Source of the DNA: Flavobacterium frigoritolerans
GTDB taxonomy: Bacteria; Bacteroidota; Bacteroidia; Flavobacteriales; Flavobacteriaceae
Reading direction: 5' to 3'
Length of the DNA stretch: 64,000 nucleotides
Assembly (NCBI RefSeq): GCF_025847275.1
Contig: NZ_JAOZEV010000011.1
Span: forward strand, 101,283 to 165,282
Shown here piece by piece: positions 31,726 through 41,267 of this stretch (positions within the stretch are counted from its first letter, which is position 1; every line of letters begins with the position of its first letter). The notes under the pieces are model-generated. The model was not told where the DNA came from, searched no databases, and was given only the letters and a program-made list of their open reading frames with translations. Position numbers and translations under genes: made by a program.

Positions 31726-33981
31726 ATGAAAATTTATCCGATACTTATACTATTGCTTTTTGCGATAAGCACAACCGCACAAAAAATTGTGAGGTATGAT
31801 TTATATGTAAAAGATACGTTGGTAAATTTTACAGGAAAACCCAAAAGAGCTATTGCTGTTAATGGACAAATCCCGATGCCAACACTCACTTTTACTGAAG
31901 GAGATATTGCAGAAATCCATGTGCATAATCAGTTAAAAGAAGGTACATCTTTGCATTGGCACGGAATCTTTTTGCCTAATCAGGAAGATGGCGTTCCTTT
32001 CCTTACACAAATGCCAATAAAACCAGGAGAAACACATGTGTATAAATTTCCAGTTATCCAAAACGGAACACATTGGTATCATAGCCATAGCGGAATGCAA
32101 GAGCAAATCGGAATGTATGGCTCTTTGATAATGAAGAAGAAAACGGATGACCCTGAGTTTAGAAAAGGAATTGATGATTTGCCTACAATTCCTGTTATGC
32201 TAAGCGAATGGACAGATTATAATCCGGATAATGTGCATAGAATGTTGCATAATGCTTCGGATTGGTTTGCGATTAAAAAAGGAACAACCCAAAGTTATAC
32301 CGAAGCCATAAAAGCAGGTCATTTTAAAACCAAAGTCAACAACGAATGGAAACGTATGATGGCAATGGATGTAAGTGATGTGTATTATGATGCATTTTTA
32401 ATTAACGGAAAAAAAGAAAATGAATTTTCCCAACTATTTAAGGCGGGAGATAAAGTACGGTTGAGAATTTCTAACGGAGGAGCTTCGTCTTATTTCTGGT
32501 TAACTTACGCAGGAGGAAAAATTACGGTTGTAGCCAATGATGGAAATGACGTAGTTCCTGTTGAGGTAGACCGACTTATTATTGGCGTATCCGAAACCTA
32601 TGACGTTGTGGTAACAATTCCTGCTGATGATACTGCATTTGAGTTTTTGGCAACACCAGAAGATCGAACCAAATCGACTTCGATTTATTTAGGAAAAGGA
32701 ATAAAACAATTGACAAGTCCTTTGCCAAAACTCGATTATTTCGAAGGAATGAAAATGATGAACGGCATGATGAATATGGACGGAACCATGAACGAAATGG
32801 GAATGGGGATGAGTTTACAAAAGATGGACATGAATGCCGTAATGTATCCCGAGATAACAGGAAGTGGATCTAAAGAAATGAAACATACTCCCGAAGAACC
32901 AATGAAAATGGTCGATGGAGAAAAAATGGATCATTCAAATCATAAGACGGAAGCTAGTTCTACAGATATTGTAACACTAAATTACAGCATGCTTAAATCT
33001 CCAACGGTAACAACATTGCCGAAAGATGCACCAGTTAGAGAATTACGCTTTGAGTTAACAGGAAACATGAATCGGTATTTGTGGAGTATGGATAATAAAG
33101 TATTATCGGAGTCGGATAAGATTTTGATTAAAAAAGGAGAAACGTTACGAATCGTATTGTACAATAATTCGATGATGCGCCACCCGATGCATTTACACGG
33201 GCATGACTTTAGAGTATTAAACGGACAAGGTGAATATTCGCCATTAAAAAATGTATTGGATATTATGCCAATGGAAACTGATACAATAGAGTTTAGTGCA
33301 AATGCCGATGGAGATTGGTTTTTTCATTGCCACATTTTATATCATATGATGGCAGGGATGAATCGTGTTTTTAGTTATGAAAATTCAGCACCAAATCCGT
33401 TACTGCCAGATAAAGAATGGGCATATAGACAATTGCAAAAAGAAAGTAATATGAGCCACGTTATGGCAGAGAATGATTTTGCAACCAATGGGAATGATGG
33501 TAGAGCGATGGTGCAAAATGCACGTTGGAGTTTTGGTACCGAGTGGAGGTTAGGATATAACAATATGCATGGATATGAAACCGAAACACATATAGGGCGA
33601 TATATTGGCAAGAATCAATGGTTCATGCCCTTTATAGGATTTGATTGGCGTTATAGAAAATTTGGACATGATGAGGTCGAGAAGAATGTTTTCGGACAAA
33701 AGAATACGAAAGACAACCGATCAGTACTGAGTATTGGTGCCGATTATACATTACCTTGGTTGGTTATCGCTCAAGCCGAAGTTTTTACAGATGGAAAATT
33801 CAGGATGCAATTATCCCGAGAAGACATTCCGATTTCGCCAAGAATACGAATGGCTTTTATGGTAAATACAGATAAAGAATATATGGGAGGTTTAAAATAT
33901 ATTTTGACTAAGAACTCCGGAATTTCTACACATTATGATAGTGATATGGGTTGGGGATTCGGATTGACGCTTAATTATTAA
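31726..33981 (+). CDS. Multicopper oxidase with C-terminal barrel-like domain
   Basis: 751 residues. Signal peptide MKIYPILILLLFAISTTAQ. Cupredoxin domains with the four copper motifs: HWHGIF (from residue 77), HWYHSHSGMQEQIGMYG, HPMHLHGHDF (from residue 486) and HCHILYHMMAGMNRVF. A Met- and Asp-rich loop (about residues 345-370) resembles the copper-binding insert of CueO/CopA. Residues from about 590 form strands with alternating aromatic residues ending in WGFGLTLNY, like the outer-membrane CopB family. So it may be a CopA-CopB fusion, anchored in the outer membrane. It follows the ATPase by nine bases. Confidence 0.92.
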   Translation: MKIYPILILLLFAISTTAQKIVRYDLYVKDTLVNFTGKPKRAIAVNGQIPMPTLTFTEGDIAEIHVHNQLKEGTSLHWHGIFLPNQEDGVPFLTQMPIKPGETHVYKFPVIQNGTHWYHSHSGMQEQIGMYGSLIMKKKTDDPEFRKGIDDLPTIPVMLSEWTDYNPDNVHRMLHNASDWFAIKKGTTQSYTEAIKAGHFKTKVNNEWKRMMAMDVSDVYYDAFLINGKKENEFSQLFKAGDKVRLRISNGGASSYFWLTYAGGKITVVANDGNDVVPVEVDRLIIGVSETYDVVVTIPADDTAFEFLATPEDRTKSTSIYLGKGIKQLTSPLPKLDYFEGMKMMNGMMNMDGTMNEMGMGMSLQKMDMNAVMYPEITGSGSKEMKHTPEEPMKMVDGEKMDHSNHKTEASSTDIVTLNYSMLKSPTVTTLPKDAPVRELRFELTGNMNRYLWSMDNKVLSESDKILIKKGETLRIVLYNNSMMRHPMHLHGHDFRVLNGQGEYSPLKNVLDIMPMETDTIEFSANADGDWFFHCHILYHMMAGMNRVFSYENSAPNPLLPDKEWAYRQLQKESNMSHVMAENDFATNGNDGRAMVQNARWSFGTEWRLGYNNMHGYETETHIGRYIGKNQWFMPFIGFDWRYRKFGHDEVEKNVFGQKNTKDNRSVLSIGADYTLPWLVIAQAEVFTDGKFRMQLSREDIPISPRIRMAFMVNTDKEYMGGLKYILTKNSGISTHYDSDMGWGFGLTLNY

Positions 33982-34070
33982 CCTCAGCTAGATATTTTAA
34001 CCTTGTAGGTATTTGTTTTGTGTAAAAGTGAAATGTAAAAAGTTAAAAGCTAATCTGTATTGTAAAAGAA

Positions 34071-34139
34071 AACCATATAAGTCATGTAAGTCCATTTAAG
34101 TTTTTAAAACTTATATTTTCTTGTATAACTTATATGGTT
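34071..34139. repeat. Imperfect inverted repeat AACCATATAAGT
   Basis: AACCATATAAGTCATGTAAG (34071-34090) faces CTTGTATAACTTATATGGTT (34120-34139), 16 of 20 complementary, with a TTTAAG/CTTATA core. It may act as a terminator between the oxidase gene and menE. Confidence 0.7.
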
Positions 34140-34175
34140 AAACTAAAATTTGATTTTTATTAATTGATTCTTGGA

Positions 34176-35225
34176 TTACAAATTATACAGATAACTTTTC
34201 TTGCGAATGATTTTTCCGTTTTCGGTTTCTTTAAATTTAGGAACAAAAATAACCTCTTTCGGTTTTTGATATTTATCCAGATTGTCAAAGATTACGTTAT
34301 CAATAGGATGTTTTTCACCTTCGATAACCAAAACTAATTTTTCACCAAGAGCAGTATCAGGAACACCAATTACAAAATAGCGGGCATTTATTTTCCCAGA
34401 AAGTTTTTCTTCAATCTGTTCAGGAATTAATTTTATTCCGCCACTATTAATCACGTTATCAATTCTTCCTAAAAAAACAAACTGATGGTCGTTTACCAAC
34501 TCTACAATATCATTGGTAACAATTGTTTCGCTAGAAATTGTTGGTGCATTTATGACGAGACAATTTCTATCATCTTGTGATATCTGTACATGAGGTAAAA
34601 CCGTAAACGCTTTTTCGCCAACTTGCTTAGCGGCAATATGCGTAATAGTTTCGGTCATACCGTAAGTTTCGTACACTTTTGTTTTTAATTTGGATACACT
34701 TTTTATAAGCGTAGCATCCATTGCAGCACCACCTACAATAAGTTTTTTTACATTTTTAAGCTCAGGTAATGAGTTTTGAACCTGTAAAGGAACCATCGCT
34801 ACAAAATCATATTTGGTAGTGTTGTTTGTGAGAGGATGAAGGCTGGGCGCAACAAAATCAACATCCAATCCTAGAATTAGACTCCTTACAATCATCATTT
34901 TTCCAGCAATATATTGGGTAGGTAAACAATGTAATGCTTTATTTCCAGGATGTAAATCAAAGAAATCACCCGTTGCAAGAGCCGACTCAATCATGGCTTG
35001 CTTTTGTAGCTGAATTACCTTTGGAGCTCCAGTAGTACCTGAAGTTGTTATCTCGATATAGGATTTATTATCAAACCAATCCAGAATAAATTCCCCAATA
35101 GCTCTTTCGTAAGCTTCTCCTTCTTTTACGAAGCTATAGGCTATTTTAGACAAGTCTTCCCCATTAAAATGATCTCCATTTAATTTGAAGAAATTGTGGA
35201 CGTTTTTATATGTTATTTTTGACAT
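34176..35225 (-). CDS. menE: O-succinylbenzoate-CoA ligase (short form)
   Basis: 349 residues, an AMP-forming enzyme that activates o-succinylbenzoate for menaquinone synthesis. Motifs: EITTSGTTGAPKVIQLQKQ (P-loop), GAAMDATLI, YETYGMTETITHIA, FLGRIDNVINSGGIKLIPEQ and the catalytic Lys near the end (ENGKIIRKKS). It is shorter than the E. coli enzyme, as usual in Bacteroidota. Other men genes are not in the window. It follows the CPBP gene by 32 bases on the same strand. Confidence 0.9.
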   Translation of the reverse strand: MSKITYKNVHNFFKLNGDHFNGEDLSKIAYSFVKEGEAYERAIGEFILDWFDNKSYIEITTSGTTGAPKVIQLQKQAMIESALATGDFFDLHPGNKALHCLPTQYIAGKMMIVRSLILGLDVDFVAPSLHPLTNNTTKYDFVAMVPLQVQNSLPELKNVKKLIVGGAAMDATLIKSVSKLKTKVYETYGMTETITHIAAKQVGEKAFTVLPHVQISQDDRNCLVINAPTISSETIVTNDIVELVNDHQFVFLGRIDNVINSGGIKLIPEQIEEKLSGKINARYFVIGVPDTALGEKLVLVIEGEKHPIDNVIFDNLDKYQKPKEVIFVPKFKETENGKIIRKKSYLYNL

Positions 35226-35257
35226 TTGAGTTTGGTTATAGTTTAATTGTTTCGGAC

Positions 35258-36181
35258 TTAGTTTTTAATAACGATTTCACCAGTTAATTTTTCTTTCCAA
35301 TTTGTCCAGTTGTATTTTTTGCTAAAAATAAGCAGCATGATAGGATAAATGATGAGTACAGGTAAAATAACATCAATGCTAGCTGAGGGATCAGAAATGT
35401 CTTTAAAAATAGCATGTGTTTGGAATACTGACCAATCGGAGGTAACCAATAGCGCCCCCACTAAATTATTAGCAGCATGAAAACCAAGTGCCAGTTCTAT
35501 GCCTTCATCCATTAAAGTAATAATTCCTAAAAATAATCCTGTACCGATATAATATACCATAATGATATATCCCATCTTAGAAACTTCAGGATTAAAAATA
35601 TGCATTACTCCAAATACAATAGAAGTCATTAGTAACGGAAACCATTTATTTTTAGCCAAATTTGCAAATCCCTGCATTAAATAACCACGAAAAACATATT
35701 CTTCGGTGGTGGTTTGAATAGGAATTAAAAGAGTAGCAATTATAAATAAAATGGCAAACGGAATAGGTTTAAAATTAATGACAAAATCTTCGGGGTTTAG
35801 ATAATAAAATAAAACAGTTATTACAGCTGTAAAAGCTCCCCAAAGTGCAAATGAAAACAAGATGCGGTTCCAATCTACTTTTGGTCTGGATGTAGTAACC
35901 GATAAAACAGTCTGATGATGTATATAACGTACTACAAAGTAAATTCCTGCCAAAGCAAATACAAACGAAATCAAGATAAGGAACAAGGTTACGTTAGATT
36001 CAAACATTTCCATTATACCAGTTTCACTAGTTGGATATGGAGTTTTATTAACAATAGTTTGATATAGTATGGCAAGCGTAAGCGGAATTTGCCCAACAAA
36101 TGATGCTGTTATTATAAAAACAGAACCTAGTAAATATTTCCAAAATTTGTTTTCGTTTTTAATTCCTTGTTCTAGAAACAT
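35258..36181 (-). CDS. CPBP-family intramembrane glutamic protease
   Basis: 307 residues, about eight hydrophobic helices. The CPBP/Abi motifs are present: TTEEYVFRGYLMQGF (Glu-Glu plus Arg), FGVMHIFNPE and GFHAANNLVGAL. The family includes the Rce1 prenyl proteases; bacterial members act on membrane proteins or bacteriocin immunity. Its target is unknown. It is transcribed together with menE; no functional link is visible. Confidence 0.9.
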   Translation of the reverse strand: MFLEQGIKNENKFWKYLLGSVFIITASFVGQIPLTLAILYQTIVNKTPYPTSETGIMEMFESNVTLFLILISFVFALAGIYFVVRYIHHQTVLSVTTSRPKVDWNRILFSFALWGAFTAVITVLFYYLNPEDFVINFKPIPFAILFIIATLLIPIQTTTEEYVFRGYLMQGFANLAKNKWFPLLMTSIVFGVMHIFNPEVSKMGYIIMVYYIGTGLFLGIITLMDEGIELALGFHAANNLVGALLVTSDWSVFQTHAIFKDISDPSASIDVILPVLIIYPIMLLIFSKKYNWTNWKEKLTGEIVIKN

Positions 36182-36224
36182 GTATTTAAATTTAAAATAG
36201 TACTTCGATTTATTGCATAAATCT

Positions 36225-36232
36225 TATTTTTG
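36225..36232 (+). promoter_or_regulatory. -7 element of the ArsC-like gene
   Basis: TATTTTTG matches TAnnTTTG, 59 bases upstream of the start codon. Confidence 0.45.
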
Positions 36233-36290
36233 CTTGCACTAATTTACCTTTTTTTATTTCAAATAGCTTAACTTCTTTAAAAAAATAAAA

Positions 36291-36641
36291 ATGATACAAA
36301 TATATCACAACCCACGTTGCGGAAAATCAAGAAATTGTCTGGCTTTTATCGAAAACACAAAACAAGACTTTGAGATAATCCCTTATCTTACCGATACTCC
36401 TTCATTTGATGCATTGACAGAATTGCTTCAAAAATTAAATTTAAAACCAATAGAATTAGTTAGAACTAAAGAAAAAATCTGGACAGATAATTTCAAAAAT
36501 AAAACAATGACTGATGCCGAAATTATACAGGCAATGGTTGATAATCCTATTTTAATTGAAAGACCAATTGTTGTTAAAGATGGAAAAGCTATTATAGGAA
36601 GAGATTTAGAACAGGTAAGACCTTTTTTAGAAACATTATAA
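36291..36641 (+). CDS. ArsC/Spx-family thioredoxin-fold reductase
   Basis: 116 residues, the size of glutaredoxin-dependent arsenate reductase. The catalytic Cys10 lies in YHNPRCGKSRNC, and RTKEKIWTDNF and LIERPIVVKDGKAIIGR complete the pattern with the arginine-rich anion site. It would reduce arsenate to arsenite, but no ars operon genes adjoin, so it may also have a general thiol role. It is monocistronic between the divergent CPBP gene and the next TonB receptor. Confidence 0.9.
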   Translation: MIQIYHNPRCGKSRNCLAFIENTKQDFEIIPYLTDTPSFDALTELLQKLNLKPIELVRTKEKIWTDNFKNKTMTDAEIIQAMVDNPILIERPIVVKDGKAIIGRDLEQVRPFLETL

Positions 36642-36689
36642 AGAAGGTTGTTAACAATTTTTTGTGATTTTTCGTTTTAAACCTACAGT

Positions 36690-36697
36690 TACATTTG
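36690..36697 (+). promoter_or_regulatory. -7 element of the 36731 receptor gene
   Basis: TACATTTG matches TAnnTTTG, about 34 bases upstream of the start codon at 36731. Confidence 0.5.
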
Positions 36698-36730
36698 CAG
36701 TCTAAATGCCAAATAGAAACTCCCAAAAAA

Positions 36731-39178
36731 ATGAAAAAAAATCAATTAATCATCATGCTTGTATCCCTTTTTACAAGTATGCTCAGTTTTGCCCAGCAAC
36801 CTGAATCACAAAGACCAAAAGTAAAAGTTACTGGTGAAATTGTCGAAAAAACAACAAATCAACCACTTGAGTATGCTACAATTACTTTGATAAATACCAA
36901 AAATCCCAAAGCACTTGCAGGAGGAATTACCAATAATAAAGGAGAATTTAGTGTAGACGCTGCACCAGGTGTTTATGATATTAAAATTGAGTTTATTTCA
37001 TTTAAGGTAATCGAAATCAAACAAAAAGAAATTACAGAGAACATCAATTTAGGTGAATTTGCTTTATCAGAAGATGCAAATCAGCTTAACGAAGTTGTAG
37101 TTCGTGCAGAAAAATCTACAGTCGAAATTAAACTGGACAAAAAAGTATATAACGTAGGTCAGGATATGATTGTAAAGGGCGGAACGGTGAGTGATGTTCT
37201 AGACAATGTACCTTCAGTTTCTGTTGATACAGAAGGGAATGTAAGTTTAAGAGGAAGTGATAATATTCGAATTTTAATTGACGGAAGACCATCAAATGCT
37301 ATAAATGTTGCCGAAGCATTACGACAAATCCCAGCCGACGCAATAGATAAAGTTGAGGTAATAACAAATCCATCAGCACGTTATGATGCCGAAGGAGGTT
37401 CGGGATTAATAAATATTATTCTTAAAAAAGGAAAAAATCAAGGACTTAACGGAACTTTTATCGCATCAACAGGAATTCCAGAAACGTATGGAGTAAGTGC
37501 AAATGCAAATTATAAAACCGAAAAACTAAACTATTTCACTACAGCTGGATATAACTACAGAACAAATGAAGGAGGAGGTTTAACTAATTCACAATATTTT
37601 AATCCTGACGGGACTCCTAAAAGTTTTTTAGATGAAACTAGAGATACTGAACGAATTAGAAAAAATTTTAACGGAAGAGCAGGAGTAGAATGGGTAATTA
37701 ATCCAACAACATTCTGGACAAATGCTATAAATTACCAGAAGAATTCAGGAGACGACATAGATTTAATCAATTATAATGAATTTGATGCTAATCGTAATTT
37801 TACAAAAGCAACATACCGTTTGAATGATGGTGTTGCAGCTAGTGAAAATGTAGAGTACACATCAAATTTGATAAAAAACTTCAATGATAAAGGGCATAAA
37901 CTTACTGTAGATGCATCGATTTCACGAAATACCGATGATAATAATAGTATAATTACAGGAACTCAGGGAAAGAATAATACATTAAACAATCAGGTTCAAA
38001 AGCAAGTACTATTGCAAGCAGACTATGTGCTCCCAATAAGTGAAGGAAGTAGGTTTGAAGCTGGTTATAAAGGAAGTTTCGGAGATCTAAATAATGAATA
38101 TTTTGTTTTAGATGGGGTAGGTGATAGAATAAATAGTTTATCAAATACTTTAGAATATAAAGAAAACATAAATGCATTTTACACACAATTTGGGGCTAAA
38201 ATTAAGAACACTAAATTTTCATACCTTTTAGGATTGCGTTGGGAAGATACTGATATTCAGGTTAATTTATTAGATACAAAAGAATTCAATACTAAAAAAT
38301 ACAATAACTTGTTTCCAAGTGCATTTGTTAGTTATGAAATATCAGATCAAAGTAACTTTACAGCTAGTTACAGCAAGCGTTTATCAAGACCAAGAGGACG
38401 TTTTATGAACCCAGCGTCAAATTACTCAAGTAATATCAATATTTTTCAAGGGAATCCCGATTTAGATCCGTCACTAACAGATAAATATGATATCGGATAT
38501 ATTAAGCGTTGGGATAAAGTTACTTTTAATACTTCAGCTTATTTTGAAGATACAAAAGATGTGTTTTCTTTTGTGCGATCTCCAACAGGTAGATTTGAAA
38601 ACGGAATCCCAGTTATTTTGAGTAAACCTATTAACTTAGGAAAAGAGCAAAAATTTGGTTTCGAATTTACGCTTAATTATACACCATTTAAATGGTGGAG
38701 AATAAACAGTAACTTTAATCTTTACAACGTACAAACTACGGGTGAGCACAGTTATATAGATGAAAATGATGTTGTTGTTACACAAAATCTTGATAACAAA
38801 GCAAATTCTTGGTATGCGAGAATCAATTCAAAATTAACTTTACCATATAAAATCGATTGGCAGTTAACAGGAATGTACAATGGAGAACAAAAAACGGCTC
38901 AAGGTAAAAGCTTAGCTATGTTTGGTATGAATACAGCTTTTAGCAAAGACATTCTTAAAGACAAAGCAACAGTAGCATTTAATATAAGTGACATTTTTAA
39001 CTCAAGAATAATGAAGTCATATACTTATTTTGAGAATCAAACTTCATATGGAGAAATGCAATTTCGCAAGCGACAGTTTAATCTTTCATTTACTTACAGA
39101 TTCAATAAACCTAAAAATGAAAGAGAAAAAGGATCTAGGGGTGATAATAACGATGGAGGAGGAGAATATCCTGGATAA
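36731..39178 (+). CDS. TonB-dependent receptor, outer-membrane beta-barrel family
   Basis: About 815 residues. Start MKKNQL (36731) precedes a signal peptide (LIIMLVSLFTSMLSFAQ). Next a CarboxypepD_reg-like domain (TGEIVEKTTNQPLEYATITL), a plug (VIVKGGTVSDVLDNVPSVSVD, cut short here: NVSLRGSDNIRILIDGRPSN) and an OMP_b-brl_3-type barrel. Barrel ends are rich in Arg and Lys with a Gly/Asp tail (GDNNDGGGEYPG). The DGRPSNA loop is characteristic of these receptors, which import unknown ligands. An earlier in-frame Met (36695) lies within the promoter region. Confidence 0.92.
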   Translation: MKKNQLIIMLVSLFTSMLSFAQQPESQRPKVKVTGEIVEKTTNQPLEYATITLINTKNPKALAGGITNNKGEFSVDAAPGVYDIKIEFISFKVIEIKQKEITENINLGEFALSEDANQLNEVVVRAEKSTVEIKLDKKVYNVGQDMIVKGGTVSDVLDNVPSVSVDTEGNVSLRGSDNIRILIDGRPSNAINVAEALRQIPADAIDKVEVITNPSARYDAEGGSGLINIILKKGKNQGLNGTFIASTGIPETYGVSANANYKTEKLNYFTTAGYNYRTNEGGGLTNSQYFNPDGTPKSFLDETRDTERIRKNFNGRAGVEWVINPTTFWTNAINYQKNSGDDIDLINYNEFDANRNFTKATYRLNDGVAASENVEYTSNLIKNFNDKGHKLTVDASISRNTDDNNSIITGTQGKNNTLNNQVQKQVLLQADYVLPISEGSRFEAGYKGSFGDLNNEYFVLDGVGDRINSLSNTLEYKENINAFYTQFGAKIKNTKFSYLLGLRWEDTDIQVNLLDTKEFNTKKYNNLFPSAFVSYEISDQSNFTASYSKRLSRPRGRFMNPASNYSSNINIFQGNPDLDPSLTDKYDIGYIKRWDKVTFNTSAYFEDTKDVFSFVRSPTGRFENGIPVILSKPINLGKEQKFGFEFTLNYTPFKWWRINSNFNLYNVQTTGEHSYIDENDVVVTQNLDNKANSWYARINSKLTLPYKIDWQLTGMYNGEQKTAQGKSLAMFGMNTAFSKDILKDKATVAFNISDIFNSRIMKSYTYFENQTSYGEMQFRKRQFNLSFTYRFNKPKNEREKGSRGDNNDGGGEYPG

Positions 39179-39190
39179 GGAATATAATAA

Positions 39191-39226
39191 ATAAAAAAAA
39201 GGACTCGTGAAAACGGGTCCTTTTTT
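39191..39226 (+). terminator. Rho-independent terminator after TonB receptor
   Basis: AAAAAGGACTCG pairs with CGGGTCCTTTTT around TGAAAA, followed by T-run. Confidence 0.85.
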
Positions 39227-39247
39227 TATGTAGTAATCAAATTAATT

Positions 39248-39412
39248 TTAAATTGATTGCTCTTTCTTTGCTTTTCTTTCTTTATACATTTCCCATAAAG
39301 CTCCGCCAATCCAATATTGAACGAAACCTACAAGAAAAAACATTAACCAAAACCCTATAGTTAGAATGGTTAAGAAAAGTAAAAAGCCTAAATACTGTGA
39401 AAATTCAAACAT
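39248..39412 (-). CDS. Small membrane protein of unknown function
   Basis: About 54 residues from MFEFSQYLGF. One long or two short hydrophobic helices (LLFLTILTIGFWLMFFLVGF) are followed by a charged Lys/Glu tail (MYKERKAKKEQSI). Function unknown. A longer start (39442) adds ten polar residues and seems less likely. It lies between the TonB receptor terminator and the fumC promoter region, on the opposite strand. Confidence 0.6.
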   Translation of the reverse strand: MFEFSQYLGFLLFLTILTIGFWLMFFLVGFVQYWIGGALWEMYKERKAKKEQSI

Positions 39413-39554
39413 GTTTTCCGGAATTTTTGAATGTAGGCACAAATGTATGCCTAATATTTTTTCTTACCAATAAAAAACTAAATCAATTTTTATAAAATAG
39501 TAATTATCCGTATTTTTGAGGTCAATTTAAAATGAATATGCCTAGAATATGTTT

Positions 39555-39640
39555 CTGGAGCTATTTCCAGCTGTCCGCTATATCTTTTTTGGTCTAAAAA
39601 GCCCCAAAAAAAGGATGCCGCTTCCATCTGGGCTAGAGAG
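39555..39640. repeat. Dispersed flavobacterial repeat-like element upstream of fumC
   Basis: The stretch GAGCTATTTCCAGCTGTCCGC, then TATATCTTTTTTGG and further on AAAAAAAGGATGCCGCTTCC and CATCTGGGCTAG, has the look of a moderately conserved intergenic element that I recall from other flavobacteria. The related GGGCTG/GCGCTA style recurs near 56154. Not transcribed as a gene. Confidence 0.5.
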
Positions 39641-39693
39641 TAGCATGATTAAATATTAGATTTTTATATAATAACACACATAAATACACTAAA

Positions 39694-41091
39694 ATGAAAT
39701 TTAGAATAGAAAAAGACACCATGGGAGAGGTGCAAGTTCCAGCAGAAAAATATTGGGGTGCACAAACAGAACGTTCTCGTAATAATTTTAAAATTGGAGC
39801 ATCAGCATCAATGCCGAAAGAAATCGTAGAAGGATTTGCTTACTTAAAAAAAGCAGCTGCTTTTGCAAATCATGATTTGGGTGTTTTACCTGTTGAAAAA
39901 AGAGACGCAATTGCTGCAGTATGTGACGAAATATTAGCAGGTAAACTAGATGATCAATTTCCATTGGTAATCTGGCAGACAGGTTCAGGTACACAAAGTA
40001 ATATGAACGTAAATGAAGTAATTGCTAATCGTGCACAAGTTCTTAAAGGATTTGAAATCGGAGAAGGAGAGCAGTTTATAAAAGCGAATGATGATGTAAA
40101 CAAATCTCAATCATCAAATGATACTTTTCCAACAGGAATGCACATTGCTGCTTACAAAGCAGTAGTAGAAATCACAATTCCAGGAGTTGAAAAATTAAGA
40201 GATACACTTCATGCAAAAGCTGTAGAATATAAAAATGTTGTAAAGATTGGGCGTACGCACCTTATGGATGCAACACCGCTTACTTTGGGGCAAGAACTTT
40301 CAGGATATGCAGCTCAATTAACTTATGGCTTAAAAGCAGTTAAAAACACCTTAGCACACTTATCAGAAGTAGCTTTAGGAGGAACAGCAGTAGGAACAGG
40401 ATTAAACACACCAGCAGGATATGATGTAAAAGTTGCTGAGTATATTGCAAAATTCACAGGACATCCATTTGTAACAGCCGAGAATAAATTTGAAGCACTT
40501 GCAGCTCACGATGCAATTGTTGAATCTCACGGTGCATTAAAACAATTGGCAGTTTCATTAAATAAAATTGCAAATGACGTTCGTATGTTAGCTTCAGGGC
40601 CACGTTCTGGAATTGGAGAAATTATTATTCCAGAAAACGAACCAGGTTCATCTATTATGCCAGGGAAAGTAAATCCAACACAATGTGAAGCATTAACAAT
40701 GGTTTGTGCTCAGGTTATGGGGAATGATGTTGCGATTTCAGTAGGAGGAATGCAAGGGCATTACGAATTAAATGTTTTTAAACCAGTAATGGCAGCAAAC
40801 TTCTTACAATCGGCACGTTTATTAGGAGATGCTTGCGTTTCATTCGATGAGCATTGTGCACAAGGAATTGAGCCAAACTACAAACGTATTAAAGAATTAG
40901 TAGATAATTCATTAATGCTTGTTACAGCATTAAATACCAAAATTGGATATTACAAATCGGCAGAAATAGCTCAAACAGCACATAAAAACGGAACAACTCT
41001 AAAAGAAGAAGCAGTTCGTTTAGGATATGTAACACCAGAAGATTTTGATGCTTGGGTAAAACCAGAAGATATGGTTGGAAGCCTTAAATAA
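39694..41091 (+). CDS. fumC: Fumarate hydratase class II
   Basis: 465 residues, the normal size of class II fumarase, converting fumarate and malate in the TCA cycle. Signature [15 protein letters not shown] is present, with the N-terminal [18 protein letters not shown], the [17 protein letters not shown] block and the [13 protein letters not shown] site. ATG at 39694 is the only sensible start. It is monocistronic, followed by a strong terminator. Confidence 0.97.
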   Translation: MKFRIEKDTMGEVQVPAEKYWGAQTERSRNNFKIGASASMPKEIVEGFAYLKKAAAFANHDLGVLPVEKRDAIAAVCDEILAGKLDDQFPLVIWQTGSGTQSNMNVNEVIANRAQVLKGFEIGEGEQFIKANDDVNKSQSSNDTFPTGMHIAAYKAVVEITIPGVEKLRDTLHAKAVEYKNVVKIGRTHLMDATPLTLGQELSGYAAQLTYGLKAVKNTLAHLSEVALGGTAVGTGLNTPAGYDVKVAEYIAKFTGHPFVTAENKFEALAAHDAIVESHGALKQLAVSLNKIANDVRMLASGPRSGIGEIIIPENEPGSSIMPGKVNPTQCEALTMVCAQVMGNDVAISVGGMQGHYELNVFKPVMAANFLQSARLLGDACVSFDEHCAQGIEPNYKRIKELVDNSLMLVTALNTKIGYYKSAEIAQTAHKNGTTLKEEAVRLGYVTPEDFDAWVKPEDMVGSLK

Positions 41092-41141
41092 TTATAAAAT
41101 GTTAATTATGAATTGTTAATTTGTAGCAATTCGTAATAAAT

Positions 41142-41173
41142 AAAAACCCTGCAATGAAAATTGCAGGGTTTTC
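41142..41173 (+). terminator. Terminator after fumC
   Basis: AAAACCCTGCAAT and ATTGCAGGGTTTT with the tetraloop GAAA, then a T-run. A perfect 13-bp stem. Confidence 0.9.
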
Positions 41174-41179
41174 TTTTTT

Positions 41180-41238
41180 TGTCACTCTGAGCGGAGTCGA
41201 AGAGCGGAATATTATTCTCTTCGAGCGGAGTCAAAGGA
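41180..41238. repeat. GAGCGGAGTCGAAG direct repeat
   Basis: GAGCGGAGTCGAAGAG (from 41188) and CGAGCGGAGTCAAAGG (from 41222) lie between the fumC terminator and the converging dehydrogenase gene; a dispersed motif I recall from flavobacterial intergenic regions. Confidence 0.6.
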
Positions 41239-41267
41239 TAATTATCAATTATCAAAACAATTAATAA

